64,000 nt of DNA from Streptomyces guryensis. Its GTDB lineage: Bacteria > Actinomycetota > Actinomycetes > Streptomycetales > Streptomycetaceae. The first letter of the stretch is position 1, and each line of letters opens with the position of its first letter. The notes beneath the pieces were generated by a model, which had not been told where the DNA came from, did not search any database, and saw nothing but the letters and a program-made list of their open reading frames with translations. The stretch lies in the NCBI RefSeq assembly GCF_021261325.1, contig NZ_JAJSBI010000006.1, forward strand, positions 186,001-250,000, read 5' to 3'. This document shows, one piece after another, positions 42,997-50,430 of this stretch. Both the position numbers and the translations under genes were made by a program.

Positions 42997-43025
42997 GCGC
43001 CAGCCGGCCAACGGCCTCTCGCGCC

Positions 43026-44699
43026 TCAGAGCTTGGCGCCGAAGTCCTGCGTCCACCACGGCCCGCCCGACCCGTTGTGGACGCCCACGCCGATGTCCTT
43101 GAACGAGCAGTTGAGGATGTTGGCGCGGTGGCCGGGGCTGTTCATCCAGGACTCCATGACGGCCGCCGGCGTCTGCTGCCCCTGAGCGATGTTCTCCCCG
43201 TACGTGGACCAGTTGTAGCCCGCGGCGGTGATGCGCTGCCCGGGGTCGGCGCCGTCCGGGTTCGTGTGGTCGAAGAAGTGACGGGCGGCCATGTCGTCGG
43301 AGTGGCCCTGCGCGGCCTTCTCCAGTCGCGGGTCCTCGGTGAGCGCACCGCAACCGTTCGCCGCCCGCTCCTTGTTCACCAGCGCGACCACCTGCGTGAC
43401 GGTGTCCGACGGCGCCGACGACGCCTCGGTCGTGCCGGTCTGCGTCCGGGACGGGCGAGCGGACGGGCGGGGAGCCGGCGCGTCCTTCTTCGCGGGGTGC
43501 GGGGTCTTCGAGGCGCTCGCCTTCTTCGTCGGTGACGCCGACGGAGAAGGAGACGTCGAGGCCGGCTGAGGAGTCTCGACGGCACTGGATTCCGACAGGT
43601 CCGCGACCGGGGCGCCCGCGGTCCGTCGGGCGCCCGCCCCTTCGCTGCCGGTACCGGAATCCGTGCCGAGGTACAAGAGGCCGCCGCCCGCCACACAGGC
43701 CGCCACGACCGCACCGCCGACGGCCCGGCGCCGGATGCGCCGGCGTCGGCGCGCCTCACTCCGGGAGGTCGTCCGGCCGCCTGCGGTACGCCGTCCGGCT
43801 CCCGGGCCCGATCCGGTACGGCTGCCGGAGCTGCTGGAGCTGCTGGAGCTGCTGGAGGGCAGGGTGCCCTCGCCGGTCACGACCATCCCGGCCTCAGCCA
43901 TCCCTCCGCAGGCGGCGCGCACGCCCGCCAGCAGCGAGGGCGCCACAGCGACCAGGGCCAGCCCGGCCAGCAGTCCCTCCACGGGCAGCAGCCCGCTCCA
44001 CAGCCCGGTGCACCGCCCGCAGCCACGGGCGTGCCGGGCTATTCGTTTGCGCCACAGCGCCGCGGGCCGGCCGTCCCAGGTGCCCAGCATGCCGCGCAGT
44101 TCGAAGCACGGAGGCTGCGCGTCCAGCGCCCGCACCACCACACGGGCCGCCTCCAGCTGTGCCTTCATCCGCTGCACCCGTACCGCGGTGTGCTGCGGCG
44201 ACAGCTCCAGGGCTGCGGCCACCTCGGCCCGGGTCAGCTCACCGGCGCACTCCAGCCACCACAGCGACAGCAGGCCCCGGTCGTCCGGCTCCAGCCAGCG
44301 GGTGGCGCGCGCGGTCTCCTGGCGCTGGCCGGAGAGCTGCAGCCGTACGAGGGTCAGGTCCACGAAGTCGGCGCCCGGATCGGCGAGTTCCTCGGCCTCC
44401 TCCACGGCGCCCGGGGCGATCTGGCGGCCCTGCCAGTGCTTGCGGACCTCGTTCATCGCGATCGCCACGAGCCAGGAACGGAAACTCTCGGGAGTGCGCA
44501 GGCCGCCGAGCCCGTCCAGGGCCCGCAGCATGGTCTCCTGCACCACGTCGTCGACATCGACCGAGCCGTTCAGCGCCCGCCCCACGATGTTGTAGACCAG
44601 CGGGAGGTACGCACTGACCAGGGCGTCCTGAGCCTGCGGGTCGCCCCCTCGGGCAGCGGCCACCAGTGCCACCGGCTCCACCGTGCGCTGTGTACCCAT
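43026..44699 (-). CDS. ECF sigma factor fused to zinc finger, TM segment and CAP domain
   Basis: A 557-residue single polypeptide. Residues 28-92 are sigma region 2 (VDVDDVVQETMLRALDGL, then ESFRSWLVAIAMNEVRKHW) and 130-185 are sigma region 4 (SLWWLECAGELTRAEVAAAL). Residues 198-230 have C198 and H223-x3-C227-x2-C230, like a zinc-binding anti-sigma fold. A hydrophobic stretch at 239-263, a ten-serine run at 282-291, a basic RRRRRIRRR cluster at 317-325 and a membrane helix at 326-344 follow. A Ser/Pro/Thr linker (350-430) leads to a C-terminal CAP/SCP domain (432-557; GHSDDM, GENIAQ, HRANIL). The basic cluster predicts an outside CAP domain. ATG 44699 is preferred. A TTGACA at 44829-44834 (minus strand) is a possible promoter element. 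Confidence 0.85.
   Translation of the reverse strand: MGTQRTVEPVALVAAARGGDPQAQDALVSAYLPLVYNIVGRALNGSVDVDDVVQETMLRALDGLGGLRTPESFRSWLVAIAMNEVRKHWQGRQIAPGAVEEAEELADPGADFVDLTLVRLQLSGQRQETARATRWLEPDDRGLLSLWWLECAGELTRAEVAAALELSPQHTAVRVQRMKAQLEAARVVVRALDAQPPCFELRGMLGTWDGRPAALWRKRIARHARGCGRCTGLWSGLLPVEGLLAGLALVAVAPSLLAGVRAACGGMAEAGMVVTGEGTLPSSSSSSSSSSGSRTGSGPGAGRRTAGGRTTSRSEARRRRRIRRRAVGGAVVAACVAGGGLLYLGTDSGTGSEGAGARRTAGAPVADLSESSAVETPQPASTSPSPSASPTKKASASKTPHPAKKDAPAPRPSARPSRTQTGTTEASSAPSDTVTQVVALVNKERAANGCGALTEDPRLEKAAQGHSDDMAARHFFDHTNPDGADPGQRITAAGYNWSTYGENIAQGQQTPAAVMESWMNSPGHRANILNCSFKDIGVGVHNGSGGPWWTQDFGAKL
43827..43857. repeat. 9-bp tandem repeat encoding the serine run
   Basis: GGAGCTGCT repeats three times at 43827, 43836 and 43845 with a partial fourth copy. 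On the minus strand it encodes the ten-serine stretch of the sigma-CAP fusion. A slippage-prone in-frame repeat that would change linker length without breaking the frame. Confidence 0.7.
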
Positions 44700-44961
44700 G
44701 CGAAGTTTCCCGTCCTTGACGCCGAACGATCCTGCCCGATACCCGGGAGACCGGTGGGTGGGTCTCGGATAACAGTTCTTCGGACACATGCTCCACGGGA
44801 CGTTCACAGCACCAGACAAGAACTTCGCTGTCAACCACACGGTGCGTGGGGGGGCGCGTCAACCAATGACAGCCGAGGGAATGTCCCACTTGGAGGCGCT
44901 GGGCATGATTGGCTACCTTCCGTTGCGTATGTAGCTCATTGCCCCTTCCGTGGAGGAGAAG

Positions 44962-45378
44962 TTGACGTCCATGAGGAACGTTGCAGCCACCCTGGCGATC
45001 GCTGTTACGGCGCTGGCCGGTGCGTCCGTGACGGCCGACGCGGCAGGCGCGTCCAGCGATGCCCAGGCCCAGGCCACCAACGTTGACGGGCGAACCATCC
45101 AGGAGAGCGCCCCACTGGAGCACTCGCTGTTCGACTTTGTGCAGCCCGCCTCGTCCCCCGAGGAGAGCGAGCTGGGGGTGGCTTGCTTCAATGGGCGCAC
45201 CGACGGCAACCGCAACGTCTACCTGACCTGCGACAGCCACACGTACCCCGTGTATGTGGACTGCACCGACGGCCGCCATGAGTTCCGGCGCTCCTACACC
45301 GGCCGGTGGGACTTCCGTCTGACGTGCCCCGAGGGAACACGAGCGGTGTCGGGTGGCAGTTGGTTCGGGCACGCGTAG
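44962..45378 (+). CDS. small secreted cysteine-containing protein
   Basis: A 138-residue exported protein of no family I recognise. The signal peptide is RNVAATLAIAVTALAGASVT with cleavage near TADAAGA. The mature part has four cysteines (ACFNGR, TCDSHTY, DCTDGRHEF, TCPEG) that could form two disulfides, and it is rich in Tyr, Arg and Asp in its C-terminal half. A GGAGGAG at 44952-44958 fits a TTG start at 44962 (five-base spacing after GGAGG) better than ATG 44971, so the rare TTG is preferred. It diverges from the sigma-CAP gene. Confidence 0.65.
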   Translation: MTSMRNVAATLAIAVTALAGASVTADAAGASSDAQAQATNVDGRTIQESAPLEHSLFDFVQPASSPEESELGVACFNGRTDGNRNVYLTCDSHTYPVYVDCTDGRHEFRRSYTGRWDFRLTCPEGTRAVSGGSWFGHA

Positions 45379-45389
45379 TGCATAGCTGA

Positions 45390-46685
45390 TCATCTCGGCA
45401 GGGCTTGCTGGGCGGGAAGCGTCCGTCCCAGGCGGGCGATCGGGGACAGCGCCATCAGCACAGGCGACAGCAGCATGCCCGCGGCTGTCAACAGGAGGCA
45501 GTTGCGCGTCCCCGACGCCTGCGCGAGAAGGCCGCCGAGCAGCGAGCCGAGCGGGGTCAGCCCCATGCCGACAAAGTTGATCGTCGCGGCCGCGCGGCCT
45601 TGCATTCCGTCCGGAGTGACGGTCTGCCGGACGGCCATGACCGTGACGTTCACCAGCTGGCTGAAGGTCCCGAAGACGAAGTTGACCGCGACGAGCGCGG
45701 GAACCGTCACCACGGACGAACCGTGCAGTGCGGGCACGGCCAGGAACACTCCGTCGCCGAGGGCTGCCGCACACACGAGAACCACGCCGTATCCGAAGCG
45801 GCCCGGCAGGCGGGCGGCCAGCAGCGAGCCCAGGAGCGCACCGGGCCCCGTCGCCGCGAGTGCCAGCCCGACGGCGCTGCCCGACAGGTGCAGGTCGCGT
45901 GGCAGGAACAGCAGATAGACCGTCATCACCGCCGCGAAGAAGAACTGGAAGGCCGCTGATGCGAGGCACACGGTCCGCAGCGAGGTGTCACCGGCGACAA
46001 AGCGAACGCCCTCGCGGATGCGCTGCCAGACCCTAGGAGGATCTTCAGAGAGTTCCGGGACGGATTCGATCCGACGGATCCGTCGGATCGACAGGAACGA
46101 CAGTGTGAAAAACACCGCGCTGGAGGCGACGGCGATCGGCGCCGACAGCACGGACACCAACGCACCGCCGAGGGCGGGGCCGCCGATCTGCGCGGCGGAC
46201 CGACTGCCCTCGAGCGCGCTGTTGCCCCGTACCAACTGATCGCGTTTCACCAGCCGTACCAGCGACGCCTGGTATGCCAGGTCGAAGAACACGGACAGAG
46301 CCCCGACGGCGAAGGCAACCGCGAGCAGCGTGGGCAGGCGGAGCCAACCGAGGAGACCGGCCACGGCGGCGGCGCCCAGTGCCAGGGCCCGACCGGCGTC
46401 CGTCAGCACCATCACCGTGCGGGTGCGCCATCCGTCCACCCACGCGCCGACGAAGAGCGACAGCAGCAGGATCGGCGCCTGCCCCACCGCGCGCAGGGCG
46501 CCCAACTGGCCGGCATCGGCGTGAAGCGTCAGAACGGCGAAGAGCGGCAGAACCACCAGACTTGCCTGTTCGCCCAGTTGGGAGGCTGCCTGGCCCACCC
46601 AGAGCCGGCGGAAGTCATGGTCCCGCCACAGGCTCGGTGGAACAGGCCGACCGGAATCGGACACGGCGGCGGAAGAGAACGGCAC
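45390..46685 (-). CDS. MFS exporter (MefA/TetV-like)
   Basis: A 431-residue major-facilitator protein with about twelve helices, of the enterobactin/macrolide exporter-like branch. The N-terminal SLWRDHDFRRLWVGQAASQL is standard for this branch, and VGAWVDGWRTRTVMVLTDAG carries the conserved loop between helices 2 and 3. The direction is export; drug or siderophore specificity cannot be assigned. Stop codons of this gene and the secreted cysteine protein are 11 bases apart (convergent). Confidence 0.85.
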   Translation of the reverse strand: MPFSSAAVSDSGRPVPPSLWRDHDFRRLWVGQAASQLGEQASLVVLPLFAVLTLHADAGQLGALRAVGQAPILLLSLFVGAWVDGWRTRTVMVLTDAGRALALGAAAVAGLLGWLRLPTLLAVAFAVGALSVFFDLAYQASLVRLVKRDQLVRGNSALEGSRSAAQIGGPALGGALVSVLSAPIAVASSAVFFTLSFLSIRRIRRIESVPELSEDPPRVWQRIREGVRFVAGDTSLRTVCLASAAFQFFFAAVMTVYLLFLPRDLHLSGSAVGLALAATGPGALLGSLLAARLPGRFGYGVVLVCAAALGDGVFLAVPALHGSSVVTVPALVAVNFVFGTFSQLVNVTVMAVRQTVTPDGMQGRAAATINFVGMGLTPLGSLLGGLLAQASGTRNCLLLTAAGMLLSPVLMALSPIARLGRTLPAQQALPR

Positions 46686-46969
46686 AAGGACCCCTCGGAT
46701 GACCGAAGACAGGAAGGCTCGCTGTGCCGCGCATCAAGGGCAGCACGCGATGACTGGCCGCTGCTCACGGCCTCGGCGTCAACGCGTGCTCGGACGACCG
46801 ACCATGTCTGCACTCCTCGGGGGTCACTCGCTGAGGGAACACTGACTCCCGCTCCGCGGGGCAGGAAAGGCAATCGACGACTCCCGGCCAAGGGAGGTCT
46901 CAGGACCTTCGGGAACGGGATCCGCCGGGAGTACCTGCCCCAGAAGCCGGCTTTCGGTCCGGGTATGAC

Positions 46970-47722
46970 TCACATCCGGGATCTCAGCACGTCGACCTCA
47001 CAGCCCGGCGCGAAGGCGTCGAAGCCGTGCTCGATCAGCCAGCGAACGATCAGCAGACTTCGCAACGACCACCACGCGTGGATCACATCGAGGTCGAGGT
47101 CGGTGTCGGTGCCATAGCCGGCGATCACGTCGTCGAGGTGCTCCTCGTGCCCGAGCGTGAAGGTGGCGAGGTCGTACAGCGCGTCGCCCCGGCCCGCCTC
47201 GGACCAGTCGATGATGCCCGTGACCTCGTCGCCGTCGACGAAGACATGCGCGATCTGCAGGTCGCCGTGCGTGAACGCCGGAGTCCACGGCCGGAGCGCG
47301 GCCTCGGCCACCTGGCGGTTGCGGGTGACCAGGTCGGCGGGCAGGACGCCGTCCGTCACGAGCAACTCGCACTCGGCGTCGAGTTCCGCCGCCAGCGCGA
47401 CGCTGCTCCGGCCGGCCCGGCCCAGCCGGGCCGGCAGCGGCGCGTCGTGCAGCTGCCGGATGGCGGCGCCCGCCGCGGCCCACGCCGCCGGCGACCCGGT
47501 CGACGGCCCGCCGAGCCGCCCGAGCGTCGTCCCCGGGAGTGCGGCCATCGCGAGCACATGCGGCTTGCGCCACAGGACCTCCGGGGTCGGGACCGGCGCC
47601 AGGGCCATCGCCTCTGCCTCGACGTCGATACGCGCCTGATCGGCGTCCACCTTCAGGAACACGTCGCCGACGCGCAGAGTCGCACGCTCGGAATGGGCGA
47701 CGACGACTTCGACCTCATCCAT
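46970..47722 (-). CDS. APH-family phosphotransferase
   Basis: A 250-residue protein of the aminoglycoside phosphotransferase/choline kinase fold. The catalytic block is THGDLQIAHVFVDGDEVTGI with the base aspartate, and the second metal aspartate is in IDWSEAGRGDALYDLAT. The residue that is usually asparagine in HGDxxxxN is histidine here. Roughly forty residues of the N-terminal lobe are shortened compared with classical APH enzymes. The substrate could be an aminoglycoside, homoserine or an unknown small molecule. ATG 47722 is the start. Confidence 0.75.
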   Translation of the reverse strand: MDEVEVVVAHSERATLRVGDVFLKVDADQARIDVEAEAMALAPVPTPEVLWRKPHVLAMAALPGTTLGRLGGPSTGSPAAWAAAGAAIRQLHDAPLPARLGRAGRSSVALAAELDAECELLVTDGVLPADLVTRNRQVAEAALRPWTPAFTHGDLQIAHVFVDGDEVTGIIDWSEAGRGDALYDLATFTLGHEEHLDDVIAGYGTDTDLDLDVIHAWWSLRSLLIVRWLIEHGFDAFAPGCEVDVLRSRM

Positions 47723-47955
47723 GGGCGACCAGTATCCCCGGGATGAATGCCCACGTCGCCGGGTTTATCGCGTGCGATGAAGCGGCTGGCCGCGCGCCGC
47801 CACCCGACGCCCTCGTGCACGACACCGACCTCTGACCAGGCCAAGCCCACCATTTCTGCCACGAGTCCTGAAGGCGGGCTGCGAGTCGGCGCATATCGTC
47901 GACATATCGAAAAGCGCATACGGGCCGGCAACAGCCTGCTGCCTTGACTGGTGGA

Positions 47956-48612
47956 ATGACTCGGACCCCACCATCGGCACACGCGACGAGCCGCCGCCGG
48001 ATCTACCGGCCGCTGGTCGTCGGCCCGGTAGTCGTCATAGCGGTGATCGCCGCGGCCTTCGGCTACCAGGTGCGGAAGTCGTCGTCCTCCTCGTCCCTCT
48101 CGCCCCGGTCGGCCGCATTACCTTCGGGCGCTCAAAGCAGTGAGCACAGTGGCGCGTTGGGAGAGGCCGACGGTGTCGTCCCCGACGGCGTGACGCTCTT
48201 CGACGACGCGGTTCCGGCGGTGGCCAAGCTCGATCCGGGCCTGCTCAAGGCCCTGCGCCGGGCGGCGACGGCTGCCGCGGACGACGGAGTCCGGTTCTAC
48301 GTCAACAGCGGCTGGCGTTCCCGGGAGTACCAGAATCAGCTTCTTCGCCGGGCGGTCGCCGAGTACGGGTCCGAAAACGAGGCCGCCCGATGGGTGGCCA
48401 CCGCGGTGACGTCCCCTCACGTGTCGGGGAACGCGGTCGACCTCGGGCACCCCGACGCGACGGCGTGGCTGTCCGAGCACGGTGCCGAGTACGGGCTGTG
48501 CCAGATCTACCGGAACGAACCGTGGCACTACGAGCTGCGCCCCAGTGCGATCGATCGTGGCTGCCCGCCCATGTATGCCGACCCCACCGAGGACCCGAGG
48601 ATGCAGCGATGA
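47956..48612 (+). CDS. vanY: VanY-like D,D-carboxypeptidase (M15), membrane-anchored
   Basis: A 218-residue metallopeptidase with a basic cytoplasmic tail, one N-terminal membrane helix (PLVVGPVVVIAVIAAAFGYQ, about residues 22-41), a serine-rich linker and an outside M15 domain. The zinc ligands are in SPHVSGNAVDLG (SxHxxGxAxD) and EPWHYELRP. It trims the terminal D-alanine of peptidoglycan pentapeptides and so removes the glycopeptide target. ATG 47956 is chosen; a TTG twelve bases upstream is also open. Its stop overlaps the VanJ start (ATGA), a strong sign that the two act together. Confidence 0.85.
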   Translation: MTRTPPSAHATSRRRIYRPLVVGPVVVIAVIAAAFGYQVRKSSSSSSLSPRSAALPSGAQSSEHSGALGEADGVVPDGVTLFDDAVPAVAKLDPGLLKALRRAATAAADDGVRFYVNSGWRSREYQNQLLRRAVAEYGSENEAARWVATAVTSPHVSGNAVDLGHPDATAWLSEHGAEYGLCQIYRNEPWHYELRPSAIDRGCPPMYADPTEDPRMQR

Positions 48613-49715
48613 CCGGCAGTGAGCGAGGACAGACGATGGCGCAGGTGGACACGGCGGAGACCGGACAGGGCTGCGCCGGTCGCGGGGACACCGGCTCCGG
48701 TACCTGGCGCACGCCGATCGGGCGGGCGATCCGCATCGTCTCCCGGCAAGGGCCCTGGAAGCGCGGCCCGGTCCTCGCGGCACTGGGGCTGCTGCTCGGC
48801 CTGCTCATGCTGCTGCACGCAAGGATCCCGAACCGGATCGGGAACCTCGGCAGCCTGGTGGAGACCTTCCTGCCGTGGTTCGGCCTGTTCATCCCGGTGC
48901 TGCTGGCCGGGGCCGTGTGGCGCCGCTCCATCTCCGCGGGGGTCGCACTGCTGCTGCCGGTGACGGTGTGGCTGCACCTCTTCGGCGGGATGCTCAGCGA
49001 CAAGTCCCACCCGGGCAGCGACCTCACCGTGGCCAGCCACAACGTCGGCGCCGACAACCCGGACCCGGCCGGCACCGCCCGTGACGTGGCCGCCTCAGGC
49101 GCGGACGTGCTGGCCCTGGAGGAGATCACCCCGCAGGCCCGGGGCGCGTACGAGAAGGGACTGTCGAAGGCGTACCGGTACCACACGGTGCTGGGTACGG
49201 TCGGGCTGTGGAGCAAGCTGCCGCTGTCGGACACCCGGCCCGTCGACATCGAGACGGACTACGGGCCGCTGGCGGCCACCAAGCCGGCCGACGTGAAGCT
49301 GGTCGACAACCGGGCGCTGCGCGCCACGGTGGCCACGAACCGGGGCCCGCTGGCGGTGTATGCGGCCCACCTGGGTTCGGCACGGGTGAATCCCAGAGGG
49401 GGCTTCACGACCGGCTCGCGGGACAGGAACGCGCAGGCGCTCGGCAAGGCCATCGCCGCCGAGCGGAACCAACGCGTGGTGCTGCTCGGCGATCTGAACG
49501 GCACCATGGACGACCGCGCGTTCACCGGCATCACCTCGCAGATGCGCTCGGCCCAGGCTGCGGCCGGGGACGGCTTCGGATTCAGCTGGCCGGCGACGTT
49601 CCCGGTGGCGCGGATCGACCAGATCCTGGTGCGCGGCGTGGAACCGGAGAGCTCGTGGGTGCTGCCGGCCACCGGCAGCGACCATCTGCCGGTGGCGGCC
49701 GGAATCAGCTGGTGA
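48609..49715 (+). CDS. vanJ: VanJ-like membrane endonuclease/exonuclease/phosphatase-fold protein
   Basis: A 368-residue protein. Three membrane helices lie at about 55-72, 85-105 and 110-130, followed by an extracytoplasmic EEP-fold domain (about 140-368). The EEP motifs are VASHNVGADN, LALEEITPQARG, LLGDLNGTMDD and SDHLPVAAGISW. This layout and the sequence closely match VanJ of S. coelicolor and StaP of S. toyocaensis, which confer teicoplanin resistance by a proposed action on lipid-linked wall precursors. ATG 48609 overlaps the VanY stop. No vanH, vanA, vanX, vanR or vanS is present in the window. Confidence 0.8.
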   Translation: MTGSERGQTMAQVDTAETGQGCAGRGDTGSGTWRTPIGRAIRIVSRQGPWKRGPVLAALGLLLGLLMLLHARIPNRIGNLGSLVETFLPWFGLFIPVLLAGAVWRRSISAGVALLLPVTVWLHLFGGMLSDKSHPGSDLTVASHNVGADNPDPAGTARDVAASGADVLALEEITPQARGAYEKGLSKAYRYHTVLGTVGLWSKLPLSDTRPVDIETDYGPLAATKPADVKLVDNRALRATVATNRGPLAVYAAHLGSARVNPRGGFTTGSRDRNAQALGKAIAAERNQRVVLLGDLNGTMDDRAFTGITSQMRSAQAAAGDGFGFSWPATFPVARIDQILVRGVEPESSWVLPATGSDHLPVAAGISW

Positions 49716-49839
49716 ACACGGCGCAGAAGGCCGGTCTTCCTACACTGCGTTGCGCGGCCGCCGTACCGCCCCCGGCGACCGCACGACGAAAAGCCGCACC
49801 GACAGTCCGAGATCACCCCGCCTGAGAGGACATCCGTCC

Positions 49840-50415
49840 ATGGCACCGGACCGGCAACACCGCCTGAGCGAAGAGACTCAGGCGGCAATCGAGGAATTCC
49901 TGCGCGGTCACGGCGCCGACCAGTTGCCGCATCCGGGCGGCACGCTGCTCGCACACCTGCTGCGCGTCCAGGGGCTGCTGGCCGTATGGGAAGCAGGCCC
50001 CGCCCTCCAGGCCGCGGGGCTCTGTCACGCGGCCTACGGAACCGATGGCTTCGCCCCGACGCTGCTCCCCCTCACGGAAAGGGCGACGCTCGTCGCCCTG
50101 ATCGGTGAACCGGCGGAGGCGTTGGTGTATCTGTACGCCGGCTGCGACCGCGCCACGGTCTACCCACGTGTCGACGGCACCACGGCGGTCACCTTCCGGG
50201 ACCGCTTCACCGGCCGCGAGCACCACCCCTCCCCTGCCGCACTACGGGCGTTTTTCGAACTCACCGCCGCCAACGAACTCGACGTACTGACGCACAACGC
50301 GGAACTGGCCAAGCAGCACGGCCCGGGACTGTACGGCTTCCTCAAACGTGCAGGCCCGCTGCTGTCCCCTGCCGCTCGGGACGCCGTCGAGCGGCAGTTG
50401 GCACCACTGCCGTAG
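49840..50415 (+). CDS. HD-domain-like protein
   Basis: A 191-residue soluble protein. HPGGTLLAHLLRVQGLLAVW and AAGLCHAAYGTDGF fit the histidine-rich helices of an HD-type phosphohydrolase fold, as in DUF6817 relatives; the usual adjacent HD pair is replaced by a CHAAYG segment. It would act on nucleotides or phosphorylated small molecules, if active. The GAGAGGACAT region provides a ribosome site for ATG 49840; the longer open frame upstream runs into the vanJ 3' region. It is convergent with a minus-strand gene 15 bases away. Confidence 0.6.
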   Translation: MAPDRQHRLSEETQAAIEEFLRGHGADQLPHPGGTLLAHLLRVQGLLAVWEAGPALQAAGLCHAAYGTDGFAPTLLPLTERATLVALIGEPAEALVYLYAGCDRATVYPRVDGTTAVTFRDRFTGREHHPSPAALRAFFELTAANELDVLTHNAELAKQHGPGLYGFLKRAGPLLSPAARDAVERQLAPLP

Positions 50416-50430
50416 GGTCCGCCGCCGCGG

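Noticed and set aside
43827..43857. Short repeat array suggestive of CRISPR
   Set aside because: Nine-base in-frame repeats encoding serine, with no spacers and no cas genes.
47956..49715. Full vancomycin-resistance cluster
   Set aside because: Only VanY-like and VanJ-like genes are present; no D-Ala-D-Lac ligase, lactate dehydrogenase, VanX or two-component system occurs in the window.
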